From positions 1 through 38,358 of the forward strand of contig DUMO01000050.1 in assembly GCA_012839865.1 (NCBI GenBank): 38,358 bases of DNA, given 5' to 3'. A program made the position numbers and the translations under genes. Position 1 is the stretch's first letter; every line of letters starts with the position of its first letter. Source of the stretch: Clostridiaceae bacterium (GTDB taxonomy: Bacteria; Bacillota; Clostridia; CAYPLH01; DUMO01). Positions 1 through 7,761 of this stretch are shown piece by piece. A model generated the notes under the pieces. The model worked only from the letters and a program-made list of their open reading frames with translations, searched no databases and had not been told where the DNA came from.

Positions 1-4
1 AAAA

Positions 5-39
5 CAAAATATGTTCCCTCATACTAACAAAAGGGAACA
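5..39 (-). terminator. Rho-independent terminator of rlmD
   Basis: Perfect 8-bp stem TGTTCCCT (12-19) and AGGGAACA (32-39) with a 12-nt loop. Read on the minus strand, the stem is followed by a T-rich run close to the window edge. It lies about 50 nt past the rlmD stop. Confidence 0.7.
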
Positions 40-91
40 CAAAACATACCTACATATTTACTCGTAATCCTCTAAACGCGGCCTATTCAAG

Positions 92-1648
92 CTATTCCTT
101 CTCTATCAATACTACCGTCTCCACATGTACCGTCCACGGGAACATGTCCACCGGCTGCACCTTTTCCACCTTCATCCCATGCTCTGACAAATATTTTAAA
201 TCCCTTGCAAGGGTTGCCGGATTGCATGAAACATAAACCATTCTTTTGGGCAACATCTCGGCAATGGCCCGCAATAGCTTCTCATCACAGCCCTTTCTTG
301 GCGGATCAACCACCACTACGTCGGCCTTTATACCCTGTTTCAGCATCTTCGGTATAACCTTCTCCGCTTTTCCGAGGGTAAACTTCACATTCCCTGCATT
401 ATTCGCAATAGCGTTTTCTGTTGCATCCTTCACTGCTTCAGGAACCTCTTCCACTCCATAGACCATTTTAGCCTTCCGGGACAAATACAACGAAATTGTT
501 CCAATTCCGCAGTAAAGGTCAAATACTGTCTCGTTGCCATTCAAAGAAGCATATTCCATGACCTTGTTGTAAAGTACTTCAGTTTGTACAGGGTTAACCT
601 GGAAAAAGGATGAAGGTGAGATTTCAAATCTGAAATCCCCTATATAATCAGTTATAGTGCTTTTTCCATATAACTTCACATACACATCGCCAAGCTTCAA
701 ACCGGACTTTTTTGTATTTATATTCAGCATTACGCTTTTAATCCGGGGAAAATTCGAAACCAGTCCTTTTGCCAGCTCCTTAACCCAGGGAAAACTTTTG
801 GCCAATCTTTCAGCAAGCTCGTCACCCTGCGAAAAATGCAAAGTCAATCCTTCTGCAAACTCATCCCCCTGCCGAAAATTCGAAGCCAGCCTTTTTTCAG
901 ACTCATTCCCAACCGGAAAATTCGAAACCAATCCTTCCGCAAGTTCTTCACTGCCGGAAAATCCAGAACCGTTAACGACCAGGACAACCATCACTTCTCC
1001 CGAAGTAAAGCCTGTACGTACAATCAAGTGCCGCACCAGTCCTCTCCCGGTTTTTTCATTGTATGTGTCAATTCCTTTATTAATTAAAAAATTACTTACA
1101 AATTCACGTATATCATTAAAAATTTCAGGTTGAATACCACATTCAAAACCTTCAACAATATCATGGGATTTTGCTGAAAAAAAGCCGATGGCAGGACCGT
1201 TCCCGCCACTCCGTACGGAAAATTGAATGTTGTTTCTGTAATTAAATGGATTTTCCATACCGATTGTTTTATAAACAGCAATCCCGGATAACTTGCCGAT
1301 ACGCCTCAGACAGTCTTTAACAAATCCTGTTTTTATATCAAGCTGTGCGTCATAGTCAAGGTGCTGTAGGGTACACCCGCCACAGCGTTCGTATGCGCTG
1401 CAAAAAGGTTTCCTTCGCAGTGGTGACTCTTCCAATATGTTAATAACAATTCCTTCCGCATAAGATTTCTTTACAAGTGTAATAACAGCTTCGACTTTTT
1501 CACCGGGGAGTGCACCGTCAACAAAGACAATAAACCCGTCCACCAAGCCGATGCCTTTACCTTCGTTAGTCAATGCCGTAATATCTAAAGTGTAGCTGTT
1601 GCCCTTTGTAACCAAATTAATCCTTCGCTCCCTTGGTTTATTTCCCAT
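92..1648 (-). CDS. rlmD: 23S rRNA (uracil-5-)-methyltransferase, RlmD/RumA (TrmA-family) type
   Basis: SAM-dependent RNA m5U methyltransferase, predicted cytoplasmic. Domains in order: an N-terminal TRAM-like beta domain (about residues 15-75), a 4Fe-4S cluster motif with C83, C89, C92 and a later C170, then a Rossmann methyltransferase domain. The latter shows FDLYCGIGT (about 376), VVDPPRKGC (about 446) and the nucleophile motif SCNPATLARD with C475. The 518-residue length exceeds the usual 450-460. The excess is explained by five consecutive 14-residue repeats at residues 235-304. The last unit appears to be the native helix, because it runs into the conserved IKS..LNIN strand. ATG start at 1646-1648. 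Many clostridia carry paralogous RlmD-type enzymes (RlmC, RlmD, RlmCD), so the exact target uridine is not determined here. Confidence 0.93.
   Translation of the reverse strand: MGNKPRERRINLVTKGNSYTLDITALTNEGKGIGLVDGFIVFVDGALPGEKVEAVITLVKKSYAEGIVINILEESPLRRKPFCSAYERCGGCTLQHLDYDAQLDIKTGFVKDCLRRIGKLSGIAVYKTIGMENPFNYRNNIQFSVRSGGNGPAIGFFSAKSHDIVEGFECGIQPEIFNDIREFVSNFLINKGIDTYNEKTGRGLVRHLIVRTGFTSGEVMVVLVVNGSGFSGSEELAEGLVSNFPVGNESEKRLASNFRQGDEFAEGLTLHFSQGDELAERLAKSFPWVKELAKGLVSNFPRIKSVMLNINTKKSGLKLGDVYVKLYGKSTITDYIGDFRFEISPSSFFQVNPVQTEVLYNKVMEYASLNGNETVFDLYCGIGTISLYLSRKAKMVYGVEEVPEAVKDATENAIANNAGNVKFTLGKAEKVIPKMLKQGIKADVVVVDPPRKGCDEKLLRAIAEMLPKRMVYVSCNPATLARDLKYLSEHGMKVEKVQPVDMFPWTVHVETVVLIEKE
737..946 (-). 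repeat. Five in-frame 42-bp tandem repeats inside rlmD
   Basis: 210 bp, exactly 5 x 42 bp. The encoded units begin ELAEGLVSNF, ESEKRLASNF, EFAEGLTLHF, ELAERLAKSF and ELAKGLVSNF. At DNA level the arms GAAAATTCGAAACCA and variants recur. Units have diverged from one another, so the expansion is not a fresh assembly artefact. The gene-terminal unit fits the family-wide sequence; the other four look like added copies. Confidence 0.88.
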
Positions 1649-1702
1649 AAATACAGTTTACACTATCGTGCGGGCTGTTTAAACCCGGTATCTTTTTCAG
1701 GC

Positions 1703-1726
1703 AAAAAAAAATTCCCCGCAGGGAAT
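1703..1726 (-). terminator. Terminator-like hairpin in the rlmD 5' leader
   Basis: Stem ATTCCC (1711-1716) and GGGAAT (1721-1726) with a 4-nt loop. On the minus strand it is followed by eight to nine T residues (1711-1703). It sits 55-78 nt upstream of the rlmD start and points toward rlmD, so it could act as a leader attenuator or end a short RNA. No terminator function is visible for the plus strand. Confidence 0.6.
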
Positions 1727-1781
1727 CAGAAAAAAATTGAATCAGTATGCCTTATGTTAATTGTTCCATTAATTGCTTTTA

Positions 1782-1790
1782 ATTATATCA
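1782..1790 (-). promoter_or_regulatory. Candidate extended -10 promoter for rlmD
   Basis: On the minus strand this reads TGATATAAT, a TATAAT hexamer with an upstream TGn. No convincing -35 is seen at 17 nt. Initiation here would give a leader containing the hairpin at 1703-1726. The surrounding DNA is very AT-rich, so chance matches are likely. Confidence 0.4.
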
Positions 1791-1993
1791 TAAATTTTAA
1801 AATTTTTCCTATTTCCCAAAAAATTTTTAGATTTCCCACATTTGCTTTATGATATATCCTAAACCTGCATAATTTGACTTGTTTACAAAATAAAGCAATT
1901 GGATAAAATAAAAAAATAAGAGGTTAAAATAAATTGAAGAATATGTTAAAATAAATCTCGACTGCTTTAAAAAAAGATAACAAGGAAACAGAA

Positions 1994-2926
1994 ATGACAA
2001 AGGGAAAAACAAAAAAAAACAAAAGATATGTCTCGTTAATACTTGCGCCCCATTATCCGGGCCAAACAAAAATTTACAAGCTGCCTGCAGGATTGTTTAA
2101 ATACATGCGGGTTGCACTTTTAGTTATAATAACTGCACTGATTTGTCAAGGTTTGTGGACATTTCATCTGATACAGAGAGTGAATATGCTTTCCAGGCAG
2201 AGGGACAAGCTTGCGAAAACCGCACAGACGCAGTTGCTTGAGTTAAACGATGCAATTCAAAAATATAATCTTTTGCAATCAAACAATGAGCAAGTGCAGG
2301 AAATAATGAAAGATTACACAGAAAAATACCGGGAAATAACTGAAAACTACATCGCCTCCCAGCTTACCGTAAGCAGGGCGGACAGTGTTGTAAACAGAAC
2401 AAGTGGAAATTTTACCGATGATATCAGGGAACTTCGGGATATCCTGGCCAAGCTGGGCGAGCTTTCAAATATTGACAGCACGACAACTGTTGACTTTTCA
2501 AAACTTCAGGATGACATTGCAATGTTCCTCGGTGCCTTGCCGACCTTATGGCCTGCCCAGGGCAGAATCAGCGACAATTTCGGATACAGAACCCATCCCA
2601 TCAGCTTTCTTTACAAACTACATTCGGGAATTGATATTGCAGCCGACTATGGAGCGGACATTGTCGCAGCAGCCGATGGTACAGTTATAATGTCCGGAAC
2701 AAATGGAGGATATGGCAAATGCATTATTATAGACCATGGCAACGGCCTTAAGACATTATACGCCCATGCGTCAGAACTCCTGGTATCCAACGGAGCAAAA
2801 GTGAAAAAAGGTGAATTGATTGCAAGAGTTGGAAGCACAGGCACCAGTACCGGACCCCATTTGCATTTTGAAGTACAGATGGACGATGTTCCGATAGATC
2901 CACTGATTTATCTCGACCAGGAGTAA
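1994..2926 (+). CDS. Membrane-anchored M23 (LytM/lysostaphin-type) metallopeptidase
   Basis: Predicted peptidoglycan endopeptidase acting outside the membrane. Residues 1-35 are basic and cytoplasmic. One transmembrane helix spans about 38-55, followed by a coiled-coil stalk at about 60-120. The C-terminal M23 domain (about 190-305) has the zinc site H210-x3-D214 and H291 of the HLHFE motif, with H258 (YAH) and H289 completing the active site, so the enzyme looks catalytically intact. ATG start with AAGGA 7 nt upstream. The next gene on the same strand is a bactofilin. In several bacteria, bactofilins and M23 peptidases are genetically and physically linked in localised wall remodelling. A shared role here is inferred from adjacency; the two are separated by about 260 bp and may have separate promoters. 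Confidence 0.9.
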   Translation: MTKGKTKKNKRYVSLILAPHYPGQTKIYKLPAGLFKYMRVALLVIITALICQGLWTFHLIQRVNMLSRQRDKLAKTAQTQLLELNDAIQKYNLLQSNNEQVQEIMKDYTEKYREITENYIASQLTVSRADSVVNRTSGNFTDDIRELRDILAKLGELSNIDSTTTVDFSKLQDDIAMFLGALPTLWPAQGRISDNFGYRTHPISFLYKLHSGIDIAADYGADIVAAADGTVIMSGTNGGYGKCIIIDHGNGLKTLYAHASELLVSNGAKVKKGELIARVGSTGTSTGPHLHFEVQMDDVPIDPLIYLDQE

Positions 2927-3188
2927 AACCGGAGCTGCTGGCAAAACAGGAGGAAAATAATTTAATCTTACACCTTTAAATCAGTATTATACAGAAAAGG
3001 GTGACCTGGGAAGATAAGCAATTGGATTATTACCTCTCAGCAGACAGCTTTTTTTAATATAAACCGGCAGCTTTTACAGAGAGTTTTCAAAAGGCAAACT
3101 CTACGGGCATCAAAAAAAACAATGCTTATATACCCGCTTCAGGCGGTGTTTCCTATATAAACATTAATATATTACCGGAGGTTTTCAT

Positions 3189-3659
3189 ATGTTTGGCAAA
3201 ACCAACAAGTACGTATATGATGATAAAATTGATACGGTAATAGGTGCAAAGACAACACTGGAAGGCAACCTGACCTCTGAAGGTACTGTCCGTGTTGACG
3301 GAATCATTACCGGGGACGTTAAGGCTGAAGGATGTGTCTACATAGGCGAAAGCGCTCTAATAAAAGGCAATGTGTCCGCTACTGATGTACACCTTTCAGG
3401 AACAGTTGAGGGAAATGTTCACGCAAGTGGATTGCTGAAACTTCAATCTACTGCAAGACTATACGGCAACATTAAGGCTCAGAGCCTGGTAGTTGATGAG
3501 GGCAGCATTTTTCAGGGCTCCTGCGATATGATTGGTGACAAAACCATAAGCATGATTGAAAAGCATGCCAAAAACTCATCCAAAAGCCAAAGAAAAGGTT
3601 CGGTGCTTGACGATGTTTATAAAGAAAAGGAACGGGAAAAGCTTGAGACCAACTCCTGA
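3189..3659 (+). CDS. Bactofilin (polymer-forming cytoskeletal protein)
   Basis: 156 residues with the characteristic right-handed beta-helix repeats (about residues 18-120). These are regularly spaced glycine- and hydrophobic-rich rungs such as LEGNLTSEGTVRVDG and IKGNVSATDVHLSGTVEG. A short charged tail rich in Lys and Glu follows. No transmembrane segment is seen, so it is probably a cytoplasmic, membrane-associated filament. The start is set by GGAGG 7 nt before ATG. Family knowledge: bactofilins self-assemble without nucleotide and recruit cell-wall enzymes. The upstream M23 peptidase is a natural partner. The stop codon lies 7 nt from the stop of the convergent yunB, with no terminator between them, so antisense overlap of transcripts is expected. 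Confidence 0.92.
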   Translation: MFGKTNKYVYDDKIDTVIGAKTTLEGNLTSEGTVRVDGIITGDVKAEGCVYIGESALIKGNVSATDVHLSGTVEGNVHASGLLKLQSTARLYGNIKAQSLVVDEGSIFQGSCDMIGDKTISMIEKHAKNSSKSQRKGSVLDDVYKEKEREKLETNS

Positions 3660-3666
3660 AGCCTGC

Positions 3667-4344
3667 TTATATTTTGATTTTTCCATTAAGCTGCAGGAAG
3701 CATTCTTCGTCAATCTTTCCTCTGATAACAGATTCTGCAACCGGAATGTTGGTTACTATTTCAGTTCTTTGGGGTATAAGGGGTATTAAAACCGCAATAC
3801 TGGTTTTCACCTGCAAGTACAGCTTGTGTTTTGTTTGGTCTTCAGAAATCGGTATGACCTCGGACATGAAATCCGTTGCCACATTCCCATAGGGCGTTAT
3901 TTTGATATGCAAATCAGGACCTACGCTGGTAAAAATTGTATCTCCCAGCAAAACTCCAAAGGGAATCACAATACTTTCACTTTCAAGAGCAATAAGCCGC
4001 TTTTGAATATTTGTTGAAATTTGTGCCGACAGGCTGTTCATTGCTGATACATTTGTTTTTATGGACGTGATTACGCCATCTTCGTTCCTCTCCAAAGTTA
4101 CAAGGTCATCATAATGGATTTCTTCTGTAAAGCATTCACTGACTGCATTATATACCGTCATGGTTATAATGGACTTTGCCCTAAATTCGCTTATTTCAAC
4201 CAGGTATGGGATTACTCTTTTCTGCACATATGATACAAGCAAGGCCAGGATTGCAAAGACAGTTGCAATGCTAAGAAAGCGTGACAATGCCTTTAATTTG
4301 CGTTTTCTTGCATATGAAATCCTTCTATACAGGTTTCTCCCCAT
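3667..4344 (-). CDS. yunB: Sporulation protein YunB
   Basis: About 225 residues: a basic N-terminus, one transmembrane helix (about residues 22-42 from this start), then a mixed domain with the family features ITMTVYNAVSEC, TNVSAMNSLSAQI, VGPDLHIKITPYGNV and a near-terminal LQVKTSIAVLIPL stretch. In Bacillus subtilis, YunB belongs to the mother-cell SigE regulon and contributes to efficient sporulation; its biochemical role is unknown. An ATG at 4353 has GGGAG directly abutting it, whereas the ATG at 4344 has the same GGGAG at 9 nt, so the inner start is preferred. It is convergent with the bactofilin gene. No clear SigE promoter was identified. Confidence 0.88.
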   Translation of the reverse strand: MGRNLYRRISYARKRKLKALSRFLSIATVFAILALLVSYVQKRVIPYLVEISEFRAKSIITMTVYNAVSECFTEEIHYDDLVTLERNEDGVITSIKTNVSAMNSLSAQISTNIQKRLIALESESIVIPFGVLLGDTIFTSVGPDLHIKITPYGNVATDFMSEVIPISEDQTKHKLYLQVKTSIAVLIPLIPQRTEIVTNIPVAESVIRGKIDEECFLQLNGKIKI

Positions 4345-5046
4345 GCCAATCATCTCCCGGCTTTAAGAAATCGATAAACAAAAAATTGCATTCCCCCCGG
4401 CAAAGCAGCTGCCCCCGTACAACTATTAATAACCGGTAAGCGTGGCACTATGTTTCACAGGAAAATCAACTTTCCGCACTGTATCAGCATTAGAAATTGA
4501 CAAACGTAAAAACCACACCCCACCGGCAAGGCAACTCTCTGCACCCCACAAATGTCAAAAACCAATAAATGAAATCCAAAATACATTGCAGTCAAAAATC
4601 GGAACAATAAAAAATCAAAATACATCTAAAAAATATAACTGTGGTGTATTAATCGTCCCATATGCATAATAGTGAAAACCATAATATATTTATATGATGG
4701 TCCTGCAAGAAGTATAAGCCCGGGACATGGAAACTTTGGGTTTATTGCGTGAAAACTGTGGCAAATTTAGCAATACTTTTATTGAGTGCCCGGATTTGCG
4801 CTTATGAAGCATCCCAATGGGTCCACGGTATATTTCCACCCTTGCCCTAAGTGTGATATAATAATTCTCGAATTGCATCCAGGATCGCGTGACATATAGG
4901 TAAGAGGTTATAGCCATGGAGTGCCTGCAGAAGAACTTTACAATTAAAAAATAAATGCATCAGACAAAACGCAATATGTGAAATTTCACTAATGTTTTTT
5001 GGGTATTAATCATAAAATGTAAAGTTACCTGTTTAGGAGGATATAT
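4345..5046. other. 702-bp intergenic region between yunB and the class A PBP gene
   Basis: Must hold the promoters of two divergent genes, but no hexamer pair is good enough to name. Short open frames exist (for example 4690-4917 minus), but they lack good ribosome binding sites and resemble nothing known. The PBP ribosome binding site is at 5035-5041. No repeat or structured RNA was recognised. Confidence 0.5.
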
Positions 5047-7491
5047 ATGAAATCAAGAAGGCAACAGGCTGCTGCCGGACAAAAAGCAGCTGCAATAAAA
5101 AGAGGAGTTTATGAATCACCCCGGAAAGCCGGTAAGAAAAAGAAATCCTCTTTTAAAAACTTTTTCAGGATTACAGGAAAAGTTATCAATGTATTGATTA
5201 TAATATTTCTGGCTTTCGGATTTTTGGGGGCAGGTGTGCTGGGAGGCCTTGTTTTCGGCTGGATACGTACCGCAGACCCCATAAGACCCGAGGATTTGAT
5301 GCTGACCAATTTCACAACATTTGTATATGACTGCAATGGCAAGGTTATTACCCAGCTTGACGCAATAAACGAAAACAGGATGTATGCAAGCGACAGTGAA
5401 ATCCCGCAGTATTTAAAGGATGCCTTTGTAGCTATCGAGGATGAAAGGTTTTGGGACCATCCCGGTTTTGACTTGAAACGCACCATCGGAGGCGCTTTAA
5501 GCTATGCTATTGCCAAAATACTGCCAGGCGATCAGGAGTATTATGGCGGAAGCACCATAACCCAGCAGCTTGTTAAAAACCTTACCAACGATACAGATGA
5601 CAGCCCAAGAAGGAAGGTTCAGGAACTGTGGAAAGCCATCAATCTGGAAATGAAGCTGGAAAAGTGGCAAATACTTGAGCTGTACATGAATGTTGCAAAC
5701 ATGGGCGGCAATACTCACGGTGTTAAGGCTGCCGCGTTAAAATACTTCAACAAGGACGTCAGTGAATTATCTCTTGCAGAATGCGCCAGTCTGGCGGGAA
5801 TCACCAACTATCCTGCAAAATATGCACCATCAACCACCCGTGGCCAGGAAAACAATTTAAAACGCCAGAGAATTATTCTTGGCAAGATGCTTGAATTGGG
5901 ATTTATCACCCAGGCTGAATATGACCAGGCAATTTCGGAGGAATTGAAATTTGCCACAGGACAGGCATCAGAAGCAAAAGAAACAAGCAATCAAAGCTAC
6001 TTTGTGGACCAAGTTATCAGCGATATAAAACAGGTCCTTGTAAGTAAAGGTTATTCTGAACAAACCGCCATAAACCTCATATATAATGCCGGTTGGAAAA
6101 TATATACCACCATGGACCCGGATGTGCAGAAGGCAATGGATGAGGTCTACACAAACGATGAGTATTTCCCCGTTCTGGACGAGGAACTTGAACACCCTCA
6201 GTCAGCAATGGTTATTATAGACCCAAAAAACGGCCATGTAAAAGCAATGTATGGAGGCTATGGGGTTAAGAAAGCCGATGCCATATACAACAGAGCCGCT
6301 TCACCCCTGATGAAGAGGCAACCTGGTTCCAGCTTCAAACCTATTGCAGTATATGCACCGGCTATTGACACAAGGAAAATTACAGCTGCGACAATTATTG
6401 ACGATGCCCCGGCTTATATGTTGGGTGTTGATAAAGGCATCTACCCAAACAACTATGACCATACCTTTTCAGGCCTGATTACTATCCGTGACGGAGTGCG
6501 GCAGTCTTTAAACATGGTAGCTGCCAAGGTGTGGAATTATATATTGGGAGCTGATACTTCCCATGAATATCTTCGCAGGGTAAACATAAACAGGGACAAT
6601 GAAAGGTATGTTTCAATTTCCATGGGTGGCTTGAATCAGGGAGTGAATCCCCTTCAGATGGCCGCGGCATATGTACCCTTTGTAAATAAAGGAGTTTATT
6701 TTGAACCCATCACCTTCACAAGAGTAGAAGACAAGGACGGGAACATAGTACTGGAAAACAAACCGGAAAGCCACATTGTTTACGATGAAGCCTCAGCATA
6801 TATAATGACCAATATTCTCCAGGATGTTGTAAAACCAGGAGGTACGGCTTATCCTTACGGCATGATCCGCAATGGTGACCAGGAAATCATACCTACCGCC
6901 GGAAAAACAGGAACAACAAGTGACAATTATGATAAATGGTTTGTAGGTTACTCACCCTATTATGTGGCAGCCACCTGGTACGGGTATGATACGCCTACTA
7001 CGCTAAAGTCTGCAGAATACAGCCAGGCATTGAAAATCTGGAATGCTGTAATGACCAAAGTTCATGAAAATAAAGAACCTGTTGAATTCGAAGAGGCTCC
7101 GGGTATAGTCAGGAAAACCATATGCACTGCTTCAGGCAAAATTCCTACAGAATTGTGCTATCAGGACCCGAGAAGCTCATGGCAGAGCATGATAAGGGAA
7201 GAAATATTCATTAAGGGCACCGAACCCGGCAATAACGATACATGTGATGTACATGTCAAGGCAAAAGTATGTACTGTTGGGAAAGACCAATGGGGAAGAA
7301 ACCTATTGGCCGGACCTGACTGCCCTCTGTCAACAGTGATTGAAAAGGTGTTTATCAGGCGTAAAACTCCCTTTACGCCAATACGCCCCCAAGATCCGCT
7401 TCCGGCGGACTGGGAATATGAGCTTCCCCGTGAATACTGCAATATTCATAGTGCACTGGACAACAATGAAGCTACCTGGTGGGAATATTGA
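5047..7491 (+). CDS. Class A penicillin-binding protein (bifunctional transglycosylase/transpeptidase, PBP1A type)
   Basis: 814 residues. A basic cytoplasmic tail (1-42) precedes one transmembrane helix (about 45-72). The GT51 glycosyltransferase domain (about 90-270) contains catalytic E131 in EDERFWDHPG, plus GGSTITQQLVKN (167-178) and the ELYMNVANMG motif. The transpeptidase domain (about 385-680) has SxxK at S428-K431, SLN at 487-489 and KTGT at 620-623. All catalytic motifs are intact. A C-terminal extension of about 130 residues has several cysteines and ends in an acidic, aromatic tail. The protein polymerises lipid II and cross-links stem peptides at the outer face of the membrane. 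Start: TTTAGGAGG 7 nt before ATG. It is near the M23 peptidase, bactofilin and yunB, forming an envelope-themed neighbourhood, although it is probably transcribed separately. Confidence 0.96.
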   Translation: MKSRRQQAAAGQKAAAIKRGVYESPRKAGKKKKSSFKNFFRITGKVINVLIIIFLAFGFLGAGVLGGLVFGWIRTADPIRPEDLMLTNFTTFVYDCNGKVITQLDAINENRMYASDSEIPQYLKDAFVAIEDERFWDHPGFDLKRTIGGALSYAIAKILPGDQEYYGGSTITQQLVKNLTNDTDDSPRRKVQELWKAINLEMKLEKWQILELYMNVANMGGNTHGVKAAALKYFNKDVSELSLAECASLAGITNYPAKYAPSTTRGQENNLKRQRIILGKMLELGFITQAEYDQAISEELKFATGQASEAKETSNQSYFVDQVISDIKQVLVSKGYSEQTAINLIYNAGWKIYTTMDPDVQKAMDEVYTNDEYFPVLDEELEHPQSAMVIIDPKNGHVKAMYGGYGVKKADAIYNRAASPLMKRQPGSSFKPIAVYAPAIDTRKITAATIIDDAPAYMLGVDKGIYPNNYDHTFSGLITIRDGVRQSLNMVAAKVWNYILGADTSHEYLRRVNINRDNERYVSISMGGLNQGVNPLQMAAAYVPFVNKGVYFEPITFTRVEDKDGNIVLENKPESHIVYDEASAYIMTNILQDVVKPGGTAYPYGMIRNGDQEIIPTAGKTGTTSDNYDKWFVGYSPYYVAATWYGYDTPTTLKSAEYSQALKIWNAVMTKVHENKEPVEFEEAPGIVRKTICTASGKIPTELCYQDPRSSWQSMIREEIFIKGTEPGNNDTCDVHVKAKVCTVGKDQWGRNLLAGPDCPLSTVIEKVFIRRKTPFTPIRPQDPLPADWEYELPREYCNIHSALDNNEATWWEY

Positions 7492-7492
7492 A

Positions 7493-7543
7493 CCGGAAGA
7501 TTAATCCATTGGCTGTATTTTTGTTCATAAAGGAATCTTCCGG
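7493..7543 (+). other. Inverted repeat just after the PBP gene
   Basis: CCGGAAGATT (7493-7502) and AATCTTCCGG (7534-7543) form a perfect 10-bp stem with a 31-nt loop, starting 2 nt after the stop codon. There is no T tract, so it is more likely a 3'-end stabilising or processing structure than a terminator by itself. Confidence 0.5.
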
Positions 7544-7637
7544 ATGCACTGCCGGGAACAGGGGCTAATGTTTGACTGTATTGCTGTTATTGTTAAGATA
7601 TACTGTGCTCATAATAAATCTCGTGAAACAATACAAA

Positions 7638-7710
7638 AAAATGCCTTGTAATTAAGCAATTCTGCCCGCTTCGCGCAAGACACAGACATTACTAAATTAC
7701 AAGGCATTTT
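7638..7710. terminator. Long inverted repeat, probable bidirectional terminator between PBP and proB
   Basis: Perfect 16-bp arms, AAAATGCCTTGTAATT (7638-7653) and its complement (7695-7710), enclose a 41-nt loop. A/T tracts on both outer sides give T runs on either strand. It is placed between two convergent genes. The loop is longer than in typical intrinsic terminators. Confidence 0.6.
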
Positions 7711-7761
7711 CTGTTTTTATGCATCTTAGGGGTTCAAATCTGCTGCTCTACTTTAGATGAG

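Larger units (their letters stand above)
1649..1993. other. AT-rich divergent intergenic region, rlmD / M23 peptidase
   Basis: 345 bp without a supportable gene. It holds the rlmD leader hairpin, a candidate minus-strand promoter and, at 1846-1865, the motif TTTATGATATATCCTAAACC. That motif is shared with the repeat array in front of argJ. Confidence 0.6.

Noticed and set aside
4690-4917. 75-codon minus-strand open frame
   Set aside because: Weak ribosome binding site, no recognisable features, and composition like the surrounding noncoding DNA.
7731-7745. GGTTCAAATC resembling a tRNA T-loop
   Set aside because: No acceptor or anticodon arm and no matching T stem around it.
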